DNA of 64,000 nucleotides from a bacterium (GTDB taxonomy: Bacteria; Patescibacteriota; Gracilibacteria; JAUYGZ01): contig JAUYGZ010000029.1 of assembly GCA_030690415.1 (NCBI GenBank), positions 32,953-96,952 of the forward strand, written 5' to 3'. Positions 57,584 to 64,000 of the stretch are shown in pieces. Below the pieces are notes generated by a model. The model ran no database searches. It was not told the DNA's origin and was given only the letters and a program-made list of their open reading frames with translations. Each line of letters opens with the position of its first letter. Positions within the stretch are counted from its first letter, which is position 1. The position numbers and the translations under genes were made by a program.

Positions 57584-58081
57584 ATGAATACTGACGATGT
57601 TCTTGTGATCGAAAAACAACTTGAAATCGATCAAAAAACCGACCTCATTTCTAAACAAAAAAAGCCCACTCTTTCTGAGGCACAATTAGAACTGAAGGCT
57701 CAGGTTTTGGTTGAGAAGTTTTTTCGGGCTAAAGATGAGCTGAAGGATATTAAAAATGCACTGAAGGCCTATAAGGTAAGCTCAGAGAAGATGGAGGAGC
57801 TCAAAAAAGCCAGGAAGGAGTTTACGCAGCAGATCACTGATGAAAAAGATCGAATCGAGGCGGAGTTTCAAAAAGACAAGATCTACAATGAGCTGCGAGA
57901 GAAGGTCCTGGATCAGGAGGAAAAAATCGCTGTGGCCAAACAGGATTTACGAATAATCCTTAAGGAAAAGGCAATGGAGAATGAGTTCGTGGAGATCAAA
58001 TTTGAGGTCAATGGTCAGCCTTTTAAGCTACAGACGCAGGCGAAGGTGGCGATCTATTTCAACGGAAAAGAGGAGAAGTAG
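57584..58081 (+). CDS. coiled-coil protein, possible partner of the TraG/VirB4-like ATPase
   Basis: The protein of about 165 residues is almost entirely helical with strong heptads (LKDIKNALKAYKVSSEKMEE; DRIEAEFQKDKIYNELREKV), and ends with a short beta part (FVEIKFEVNGQPFKLQTQA). No family is recognised. It starts about 50 bases after the ATPase stop on the same strand. The ATG at 57584 was preferred to the upstream codon at 57569. Confidence 0.6.
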   Translation: MNTDDVLVIEKQLEIDQKTDLISKQKKPTLSEAQLELKAQVLVEKFFRAKDELKDIKNALKAYKVSSEKMEELKKARKEFTQQITDEKDRIEAEFQKDKIYNELREKVLDQEEKIAVAKQDLRIILKEKAMENEFVEIKFEVNGQPFKLQTQAKVAIYFNGKEEK

Positions 58082-58088
58082 ATGATTG

Positions 58089-58097
58089 TGTTATAAT
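58089..58097 (+). promoter_or_regulatory. extended -10 promoter for the 58124 gene
   Basis: TGTTATAAT fits an extended -10 with its predicted start about 20 bases before the ATG at 58124 and a C/T-rich leader. Confidence 0.55.
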
Positions 58098-58123
58098 CGG
58101 AGCATGCTCCTCTTCTTTTTTCT

Positions 58124-59449
58124 ATGTCCGAATACGATGCCATTAATGATCAAATCGATGAGGAAATGACTCATGACGAGTATGATCTGGAGGATACGAA
58201 GATTACGCATGTTGAAAATCTCTTTATCATCTCGTATTTAACGAAGGCTCTGCAGGATCTTCTGATGAAGAGGGCTCGTTTTTTGCAATACCCCTTGCTT
58301 CTGATTGATCTCCCCCTGGCTTTGGCTATCCTGATCGTGAACCTCGAACGGATACTGTATGTCAAAATCCTGGGGTATTTTTTGGCGCATATTCAGTACG
58401 ATGTTTCGATCCTCAAGTCTCTGGTCTGGAAGGCCGCGGGAGCTGAGCAGGAGGTTTATGAAAACTGGCAGGAGAAGACTTTCGGAGTGCTGCGAAAGTT
58501 TTTGCGGTTTGTGTGGGGACTTATCATTTTGCTCTTAATCCTGCCGGTTTGGCCTCTGATTTGGGTGTACAATAAAATTGTTCAGACGTTGATGATCCTC
58601 ATGATCTATTATTGTCTGATGTTCTTTTCGTATGATTTCCCGGCAGGGTTTTTGGTCTACTATATCCTCTTCATGACCGTGACTTTTTTGGTTTCCAGTA
58701 TCACGGTCCCTTTTATTTTTCAGCTCAGTGTCTACCTTCGGGCTCTATTTTCACTGGAGCGGAAGACCTGGAAGCAGGTGAGCGCGGAGTCACGAGTTGC
58801 CTTCCTGAAGTTTTATCAGGGGCTGCATGATAAAGAGGTTTCGGGAGGATTACCTTCTATCAAGACCCGTTATTCGAAGGAGTATAAGGCTGAGGGAGGA
58901 GTGTATTACATGCTGCTCAAGTTTTTGCATTATCTGAAAGACAAGTTTTGGAAGCTGAAAGAGCGGAAAATGGATCTGGTTGTCGAGAAAATTCAGGATA
59001 AGACGGTTGAGTTTGTGGATGAGTATTATGAAGAAAAAAAGAGCTATTACTTCACTCTGCAATCGCTTTCCTCCAAGGATCTCAAGAGGACTTTAATGGC
59101 TCTGGTGATCACTATCCTGATTTCAGGGAGTCTTGTTATAAGAGGGTCTCAGGGGCAGGGGATTGTGGGTCCTATCCTGCTTTCCTTTGTGAAGCAACCG
59201 GTTTCAGAACAGATTTGGGTTAACCAACGGGAAGGGAGAGGGTACTACGAAGATATGGTGATTTCTTATAGTTTTCTTCCCAATTTTCTGAAGTATTTGG
59301 CGATCGGAGCGGATACGGTCTTTCACTCCTTTTTCAGAGGCTATTATGCCTTGTATCCGATTTACCTCGATTTTTTGGCTCGCTATTATTCCGCCTATTT
59401 TTCCCTTTTCATTGCAGGATTCTGGTGGGGGACGGCGGGAAGAGACTGA
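58124..59449 (+). CDS. polytopic membrane protein, possible member of the ATPase cluster
   Basis: The 441-residue protein starts with an acidic soluble head (YDAINDQIDEEMTHDEYDLE), then has about seven helices. It includes a cytoplasmic loop rich in basic and aromatic residues (KKSYYFTLQSLSSKDLKRTL). No family is recognised. The gene follows the ATPase and coiled-coil genes on the same strand but has its own promoter. It may be the membrane platform for that ATPase, although this is inferred from gene order alone. Confidence 0.55.
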   Translation: MSEYDAINDQIDEEMTHDEYDLEDTKITHVENLFIISYLTKALQDLLMKRARFLQYPLLLIDLPLALAILIVNLERILYVKILGYFLAHIQYDVSILKSLVWKAAGAEQEVYENWQEKTFGVLRKFLRFVWGLIILLLILPVWPLIWVYNKIVQTLMILMIYYCLMFFSYDFPAGFLVYYILFMTVTFLVSSITVPFIFQLSVYLRALFSLERKTWKQVSAESRVAFLKFYQGLHDKEVSGGLPSIKTRYSKEYKAEGGVYYMLLKFLHYLKDKFWKLKERKMDLVVEKIQDKTVEFVDEYYEEKKSYYFTLQSLSSKDLKRTLMALVITILISGSLVIRGSQGQGIVGPILLSFVKQPVSEQIWVNQREGRGYYEDMVISYSFLPNFLKYLAIGADTVFHSFFRGYYALYPIYLDFLARYYSAYFSLFIAGFWWGTAGRD

Positions 59450-59494
59450 AGAGAATTCTCCTAAAAACCCATTACTTTAACGGCCATATGTTTC

Positions 59495-60178
59495 ATGAAT
59501 AACAGGAGTCTGCTCTTTATCAACAGGGAGCTGGACAAGCTGTATCCCCAGCCGAAGCCTTTTTTGAAGCATGATTCGGTGTACCAGCTCCTTGTGTCGG
59601 TGATCTTGTCCGCTCAATGTACGGATGAGCGGGTGAATAAGGTCACGCCCATGCTTTTTTCTGATTGCCCGGGGCCTCAGAAAGTGTTGGATTTGGGGAT
59701 AAAGGGTCTGATCCCTTATATTTTTAGCTGTGGGTACTACAATGCTAAGGCGAGGAATATTATTGGGATGACCCGTCAGTTGTTGGATCAGTATGAGGGC
59801 GAGGTTCCAGAGGATTTTGATGAGTTGGTGAAATTATCGGGGGTTGGTGAGAAGACGGCTGGGGTTGTTTTGGCACAAGCTTTCAAGGTTCCCGCTTTTC
59901 CGGTGGATACGCATATTTTCCGGCTGGCCCATCGTCTTGGATTGTCGGACAAGCGGGATCCGAACAAGGTTTCGACTGATCTGAAGGCTTTGTTTCCAAA
60001 AAATCGCTGGATTGATCTGCATCTGCAGATGATCCTTCATGGAAGAACTCTGTGTACGGCAAGGAAGCCGAAGTGTGGGGAGTGTCCTTTGTTGAAAGTT
60101 TGTCCTGAGGGGAAGCGACGCTTTGCGTCGAAGATTGAAGGTGAGAGAGTTCGGAGAATGGAGAAAGCTGAAGAATGA
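59495..60178 (+). CDS. nth: endonuclease III
   Basis: The 227-residue protein has the helix-hairpin-helix and catalytic Lys (VKLSGVGEKTAGVVLA), the catalytic Asp (VDTHIFRLAHRLGLS) and the 4Fe-4S cluster cysteines (CTARKPKCGECPLLKVC). It removes oxidised pyrimidines from DNA and cuts the strand by beta-elimination. The stop is followed by an imperfect hairpin at 60209-60234. Confidence 0.95.
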   Translation: MNNRSLLFINRELDKLYPQPKPFLKHDSVYQLLVSVILSAQCTDERVNKVTPMLFSDCPGPQKVLDLGIKGLIPYIFSCGYYNAKARNIIGMTRQLLDQYEGEVPEDFDELVKLSGVGEKTAGVVLAQAFKVPAFPVDTHIFRLAHRLGLSDKRDPNKVSTDLKALFPKNRWIDLHLQMILHGRTLCTARKPKCGECPLLKVCPEGKRRFASKIEGERVRRMEKAEE

Positions 60179-60208
60179 AGATTAAGAATGAAGGATTGAA
60201 AAGTTGAA

Positions 60209-60234
60209 AAACCCTCCTGCTGGGCGTAGGGTTT
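60209..60234 (+). terminator. possible terminator after nth
   Basis: A 7-bp stem AAACCCT/AGGGTTT encloses a 12-base loop. The following T-run is separated by GGGGGCC, so it is a weak terminator; a second run of T residues follows at 60242-60253. Confidence 0.4.
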
Positions 60235-60254
60235 GGGGGCCTTAGTTTTTTTTG

Positions 60255-61808
60255 ATGGCCCAAAAGATTCAGCTCCAATCTGGAGAGTCCTTTACCTTTG
60301 ATATCCATGAATCAAATCCTTTTTTGGTGTTTCCCTGGCTTCAAAAGCTGGCCATTGAATCGGTCGGACGTGATGCTTTATTAGATTTATCTCGGGGAGA
60401 TCCTGGGTATGGATTTAGTCCTACCGTGCGATCAAGGAGGTTTTATGGGTATCTGGTTTTTTTGGACAGTCTGCTGAATAATGATGAGCGGCGTTTAGTT
60501 GATAGGAAACCGGACGAGGTGGGCGAGATTTTGGACATCATTCGGGGTGTTACAACACAATCTTACGAGTCTGAGACGGCTCAGGAGCTTCTGAGTGATT
60601 GGGAGGAGTATCTTACGAAATTTAAGGCAATCGCAGGCGAGCAGGGACTCCCTGATAGTGACTGGGATATTCTTTTGCATACTTTTGGTTATAGTAATTG
60701 CACAGGTGGGAATTATCACAATCCATGGGGAGAGCCGTATACTCGAGCAGTTCTCGCCCACTGGCATGAGCAGGTTCTTGGGCAAAAGGTCTCGTACCAG
60801 GACTTGATGGTGGCCAGTGGGGCTTCTCATGCGATTGGGACTATTTACGAGGCTTTGGGAGAAGAGGGAATTGGCTATCTCAAGAAAAGGGATCGGGTGG
60901 TGCTGTTTTCACCCTCCTATTTTCCCTATGTGAATCTCAATGAGTCGAGGGGCTTGGAGACGGTCATGATTCGTTTGGATCCTTATTCCGGTGAGATCAA
61001 TCGGAAGGATCTGGAAAAGGCAGGGGAACAGCCGATCAAGATGATTGTCCTGATCGATCCCAATAATCCTACCGGATTTTGTTTGACCGGAGGGTTGCTG
61101 GATGAGGTGGCTGAATTGGCGGAACGGACAAACGCTCTCATCGTTACGGATGAGGTCTACCTTTCTTTTTTGAAGGGGAAGAAATCATTGATTCAGTATA
61201 AGATGGCAGGAAAACGGACCATTCGCATTGATTCGCTCTCCAAAATCGAACGCAGTACCGGTATTCGCTTTGGGGATATTTACATCACTCAAGAAGGGGA
61301 CCGGTTTATCTCTAAGTCCATTCTTCAGTCTTTTTTACGGTCCGGTGATACGGTCCGTCAGCTTCTATTTCGTGCCAAATCTCCGGGTGGAGGTCAGGTA
61401 GGAGCTTTTCAACATACCACCGTCATGCCGGGTCCTTGTCAGTTTTTGGGGATTAGTCATATTTTGCTGGGCGAAGCGGGGAGAAAGGCTTTTGTTGGTT
61501 TATTGCAGGAGAATATGAGGGTTTTTCACGAGGTTTTGGGGCTTCCTTATCAGGGCAATATCTACTATTCCCTTTTTGACCTTAAAGCCGTTCCCGGTTG
61601 GAATCGGAATGAGAAAGAACCCGAGGAGTGTTTTATTGAGTTAGCTCGTCTGGGGGTGGTGTTGATTCCCTCCAATCTCTTTTTCTTCGTTCAGGATCGC
61701 GCTGAAGCCAGACGGCAGTATATTTGTCGGGTGTCACTGGCGAATCTCTCAACCGAGCGTTGCAAGCAAGCCGCTGAGCTTATTCGGGCTTATGTATCGG
61801 GGGTATAG
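60255..61808 (+). CDS. PLP-dependent aminotransferase of the aspartate aminotransferase/aspartate decarboxylase type
   Basis: The protein of about 517 residues has class I/II motifs: SGASHAIGTIYEAL, IDPNNPTGFCLTG, IVTDEVYLSFLKG and IRIDSLSKIERSTGIRFGD, where Lys would form the PLP Schiff base. The length and long head before the PLP core (LLDLSRGDPGYGF, RFYGYLVFLDSL) resemble the bifunctional aspartate aminotransferase/4-decarboxylase AsdA rather than ordinary 400-residue enzymes. The reaction is inferred. The start ATG at 60255 is preceded by TTG at 60252. The end overlaps the convergent DUF502 gene by 29 bases. Confidence 0.75.
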   Translation: MAQKIQLQSGESFTFDIHESNPFLVFPWLQKLAIESVGRDALLDLSRGDPGYGFSPTVRSRRFYGYLVFLDSLLNNDERRLVDRKPDEVGEILDIIRGVTTQSYESETAQELLSDWEEYLTKFKAIAGEQGLPDSDWDILLHTFGYSNCTGGNYHNPWGEPYTRAVLAHWHEQVLGQKVSYQDLMVASGASHAIGTIYEALGEEGIGYLKKRDRVVLFSPSYFPYVNLNESRGLETVMIRLDPYSGEINRKDLEKAGEQPIKMIVLIDPNNPTGFCLTGGLLDEVAELAERTNALIVTDEVYLSFLKGKKSLIQYKMAGKRTIRIDSLSKIERSTGIRFGDIYITQEGDRFISKSILQSFLRSGDTVRQLLFRAKSPGGGQVGAFQHTTVMPGPCQFLGISHILLGEAGRKAFVGLLQENMRVFHEVLGLPYQGNIYYSLFDLKAVPGWNRNEKEPEECFIELARLGVVLIPSNLFFFVQDRAEARRQYICRVSLANLSTERCKQAAELIRAYVSGV

Positions 61809-62487
61809 TGGTTTCTGTTTTCAGGTCTGTGATTTCGATTTTGCCTCCCAAGACCTGATGTCCCAATACTCCAAGAGAGACCACGACTTTTGTCATGTCC
61901 TCCATCTTAACATCGCAGGCCAGGACGTCTGATGTTTTGAAAAAATAGGTGAAACCGGTGGCGGGGATAGGTGCTGAGGGGAGATAGACCAGATAATATT
62001 CTTCGTCTGCGATATGGTAGGTTTTTCGTGATGAGAGAATTCCAAAGGTTTTGACGTTCGCGAATTTTACCAGGACGACTTCTCCTACCCGGGAAAGGCG
62101 ATCTCCTTCTTCTTTATTGGACCAGAGATCAACGACTTGTTCGAAGGAGTTGTAGATTTTATTCACGATTGGGATACGGCTAAAGAAGCTTCTGAGCATG
62201 CTCGTGAGCCGTTGTTTTGCAAAACCCTGGCCGAAGTATCCGATGAGGACGACGATGAAAAATACAAAGAGGTATCCCAGAAATACGGATGCGCTTCTGC
62301 CGAGATGAAGCCATCCGAAGAGAGTTTGCCAGATTCCTGAAAAAATACTTTGTCCTCCCACGAGCTGGTCCAGGAAATTGAAGGCCCATCCCAGGAGAAT
62401 TAGGGTTGCTCCCAATGGCAACATGATGGCCAGTCCGGATAAGAACCACCGGAAGAGGTCTTTGAGGATTGAGCTGAGGGGTTGCAT
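61780..62487 (-). CDS. DUF502 family membrane protein
   Basis: The protein of about 235 residues has two N-terminal helices (WFLSGLAIMLPLGATLILLGW and SVFLGYLFVFFIVVLIGYFG), then the DUF502 core: IPIVNKIYNSFEQVVDLW, then VVLVKFANVKTFGILSSRK and YYLVYLPSAPIPATGFTYFF. Its function is unknown. The ATG at 62487 was chosen because the longer frame to 62547 runs through the tRNA gene. The tRNA lies immediately upstream on the same strand. Confidence 0.85.
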   Translation of the reverse strand: MQPLSSILKDLFRWFLSGLAIMLPLGATLILLGWAFNFLDQLVGGQSIFSGIWQTLFGWLHLGRSASVFLGYLFVFFIVVLIGYFGQGFAKQRLTSMLRSFFSRIPIVNKIYNSFEQVVDLWSNKEEGDRLSRVGEVVLVKFANVKTFGILSSRKTYHIADEEYYLVYLPSAPIPATGFTYFFKTSDVLACDVKMEDMTKVVVSLGVLGHQVLGGKIEITDLKTETTIPPIHKPE

Positions 62488-62502
62488 GGGGTGGGGAAGA
62501 AA

Positions 62503-62579
62503 TGGTGGGATTAACTGGACTTGAACCAGTGACCTCCACAATGTCAATGTGGCGCTCTAGCCAACTGAGCTATAACCCC
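62503..62579 (-). tRNA. tRNA-Val (anticodon GAC), CCA encoded
   Basis: On the minus strand the 77 bases fold as a cloverleaf: acceptor GGGGTTA/TAATCCC, anticodon stem CCACA/TGTGG with loop TTGACAT giving anticodon GAC, T-arm containing GGTTCAAGTCC, discriminator A and encoded CCA. It reads GUC and GUU valine codons. It has its own promoter and leader hairpin and precedes the DUF502 gene. Confidence 0.95.
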
Positions 62580-62584
62580 GGGTA

Positions 62585-62610
62585 CCTTCAGTCTTTTTCT
62601 GATCTGAAGG
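62585..62610 (-). other. hairpin in the 5' leader of the tRNA-Val transcript
   Basis: On the minus strand CCTTCAG and CTGAAGG form a 7-bp stem with a 12-base loop, ending 5 bases before the mature tRNA. It would be removed by RNase P and may mark the cleavage site. Confidence 0.5.
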
Positions 62611-62620
62611 AGGCTTATCG

Positions 62621-62648
62621 ATTGTAACGTATTGATTGCCTGGATCAA
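62621..62648 (-). promoter_or_regulatory. promoter of tRNA-Val
   Basis: On the minus strand TTGATC (62643-62648) and TACAAT (62621-62626) are 16 bases apart. The predicted start is about 35 bases before the mature tRNA. Confidence 0.65.
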
Positions 62649-62688
62649 GGGTTTTGGCTCTTAGAAAGCGGTTGAAGATGAAATTTTT

Positions 62689-62724
62689 AAAAACCCCATC
62701 CCGACGAATCGGGATAGGGTTTTT
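62689..62724. terminator. strong bidirectional rho-independent terminator
   Basis: Near-perfect 15-bp stem: AAAAACCCCATCCCGA pairs with TCGGGATAGGGTTTTT around CGAA. It lies 20 bases after the stop of the SLH gene at 62745 and separates it from the tRNA promoter. The T and A runs allow function on both strands. Confidence 0.9.
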
Positions 62725-62744
62725 GGATTGTATCATGAAGGGTT

Positions 62745-64000
62745 TTAGACGCCGCTTGTTGATTCGCCGGAAGACTGGAAGAAGGATCGGAAGAGCCATC
62801 CTGCAGCTGTGCTACGGGTGACTTCTCCACTTGGATTGATGTTCTCCAATCCCATTTCCTCTGAACTGAAGACTCCTGTTTCGACCGCGTAGTTTACGAC
62901 CGGACAGAACCATTCATCAATCGGAACGTCCTGGAAGGGCGGTGCTGTACAAGCAGGAAGGGTGGTAATGTTGATTCCCTTCGCCTTCAGGATGAAGGCC
63001 AGGAGGTTGGCACGGGCTTCTTTTGAGATTGGTGGGATGAGGCCTGATTTAATCACACCGGAGTCTTCCAGAGCCTCCATGAAGGCGACATACCATTCTT
63101 CATCATCAGCGGAGTTTCGGATCTTCAGTCCCATCAGGAGGGAGAAGAGCTTGGCCATTTCTGCTCGGAGGAGCGTATTATTGGGGCCGTAGGTCCCATC
63201 AGCGTATCCTCTGACGATGCCGAGGAAGACGAGATTTTTAATGGCGGTTTCTTCGGGATCACCACTAATATCGGGGAGATTGATGGTTGTACGAGGCTGG
63301 ACCTCAGTCTCTATGGTGAAGTTTCTGAGGTAGCTGGTCAGAATGGTGAGCGTTCCGTCTGATGTGACGGTATAGCTCTGAATCGTGTTGCCATAGACAT
63401 CTTCGATACGGAGTTTCTTCCAATCGGTCTCATCAACAGCGCTGATGACCACTTTGACCGGTCGGAGGAATCGTGCCTCGTGGCTAAATTCCGCGGAAAT
63501 GACCGAATGGTGGACGGTGAGCTCAGGAATGTTGTCACCATCCAGAAGGACATTGAGGTAGGGGTTGATGATGGATCCACCGGTTCCCTGGTTGGTTCCC
63601 GGAGTGACAGAGCTACTGTTTAATCCGACTGATAGGGAGCTTTCTCCGAAGAAATCTCGAAGCTCGTCGCGGAAAGCGGATCGATCGTCACGGTCACTCA
63701 TGGACTGAAGAATAATCTCGTTGCTTAGGTTTTGACCAGTTGGGCTGCCTGTAGAAGGACTTTGAAGCCCTCCACTGCTGCTTTCTCCACTGCTGCTACT
63801 GCCACCTCCACCTCCACCTCCACCTCCACCTCCACCTCCACCTCCACCTCCACCTCCACCTCCACCTCCACCTCCACCTCCACCTCCACCTCCACCTCCA
63901 CCTCCACCTCCACCGCCGCTTCCGCCTCCGCTCGAGCTACCACTGGTACCACTGGTGTTGTTACAGGTTGAGCTACAGCTGTCTCCATCGGCTGTGTTTC
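62745..64000 (-). CDS. SLH-domain surface protein with poly-glycine tract, cut by window edge
   Basis: An ATG at 63701 opens a 318-residue frame, but the same frame is open to base 64000, so the true start is outside. From the N-terminal side: a Cys-rich segment (ADGDSCSSTCNNTSG, like the DUF4215/Myxococcus disulfide repeat), a Ser/Gly linker, about 38 glycines encoded by a CCACCT repeat (63802-63914), then an Ig-like segment and three SLH modules (GIVRGYADGTYGPNNTLLRA). It should be an exported, wall-anchored protein with a flexible spacer. The terminator at 62689-62724 follows. Confidence 0.82.
   Translation of the reverse strand, partial: NTADGDSCSSTCNNTSGTSGSSSGGGSGGGGGGGGGGGGGGGGGGGGGGGGGGGGGGGGGGGGGGGSSSSGESSSGGLQSPSTGSPTGQNLSNEIILQSMSDRDDRSAFRDELRDFFGESSLSVGLNSSSVTPGTNQGTGGSIINPYLNVLLDGDNIPELTVHHSVISAEFSHEARFLRPVKVVISAVDETDWKKLRIEDVYGNTIQSYTVTSDGTLTILTSYLRNFTIETEVQPRTTINLPDISGDPEETAIKNLVFLGIVRGYADGTYGPNNTLLRAEMAKLFSLLMGLKIRNSADDEEWYVAFMEALEDSGVIKSGLIPPISKEARANLLAFILKAKGINITTLPACTAPPFQDVPIDEWFCPVVNYAVETGVFSSEEMGLENINPSGEVTRSTAAGWLFRSFFQSSGESTSGV
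63802..63914. repeat. CCACCT hexanucleotide microsatellite encoding poly-Gly
   Basis: About 19 near-perfect copies of CCACCT run in frame in the SLH gene on the minus strand as GGT-GGA codons. Confidence 0.95.

Noticed and set aside
62557..62799. 80-codon frame over the terminator and tRNA upstream region
   Set aside because: It crosses the promoter of tRNA-Val and a strong terminator and has no protein similarity.
63725..63988. Open frames of alternating Val-Glu and Thr-Ser on both strands
   Set aside because: They are other-frame readings of the CCACCT microsatellite; only the poly-Gly frame continues the SLH protein.

Overview
This 64 kb window is dense bacterial chromosome, roughly half G+C. 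It most resembles a Candidate Phyla Radiation (Patescibacteria) genome, probably Peregrinibacteria-like. That placement is inferred from several S-layer-homology (SLH) proteins, many polytopic membrane proteins of unknown function, a TraG/VirB4-like membrane ATPase and a sparse set of stand-alone metabolic genes. TGA ends many real genes (for example recR, prs and nth), so this is the standard code and not the TGA=Gly code of Gracilibacteria. Almost no start codon has a Shine-Dalgarno sequence; most follow short pyrimidine-rich leaders.

Layout. 1-5604 (minus): cell-envelope genes: an M23 peptidase (cut by the window edge), an SLH protein, two unknown membrane proteins, a membrane protein ending in a lytic-transglycosylase-like domain, and DUF805. 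5.8-10.9 kb: core information processing: greA, rpoD, dnaG and nrdR on the minus strand, then recR. 10.9-16.8 kb: two unknown proteins, the rpsF-ssb-rpsR operon with a leader structure and terminator, a DHH phosphoesterase and a BT1-type transporter. 16.9-22.0 kb: surface polysaccharide genes: RmlD-like reductase, RmlA-like nucleotidyltransferase, two GT2 enzymes and a Wzm/Wzt-type ABC exporter. 22.0-26.8 kb: a very large glutamate synthase large subunit with no small subunit. 26.9-33.2 kb: a probable lipid-linked sugar module: UbiA/DPPR-synthase-like prenyltransferase, NAD epimerase, two GT-C-like membrane proteins and an SMR/EamA protein. 33.3-45.4 kb: 3D/peptidoglycan-binding protein, RNase J, prs, rpiB, CtpA protease, GT2, a (p)ppGpp synthetase with a decayed hydrolase domain, purB and a small EamA-like protein. 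45.4-46.9 kb: divergent FTR1 iron permease and DtxR-like regulator with palindromes between them. 46.9-51.6 kb: sortase, short prepilin peptidase, PrsW protease, TPR protein, TagD-like nucleotidyltransferase and an FtsX-like protein. 51.6-51.9 kb: an alanine dehydrogenase pseudogene. 51.9-59.4 kb: an SLH/beta-propeller protein and the TraG/VirB4-like ATPase with two partners. 59.5-64 kb: nth, a long PLP aminotransferase, DUF502, tRNA-Val(GAC) and an SLH protein with a poly-glycine tract that leaves the window.

Two themes stand out. First, several families of short dispersed repeats occur both between genes and in frame inside genes. One 20-bp palindrome is translated to the same peptide in a glycosyltransferase and in a sortase. 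Second, envelope biogenesis dominates. PRPP made by Prs could feed the DPPR-synthase-like enzyme, giving a polyprenyl-phosphate pentose route that the neighbouring epimerase, SMR protein and GT-C proteins could complete.
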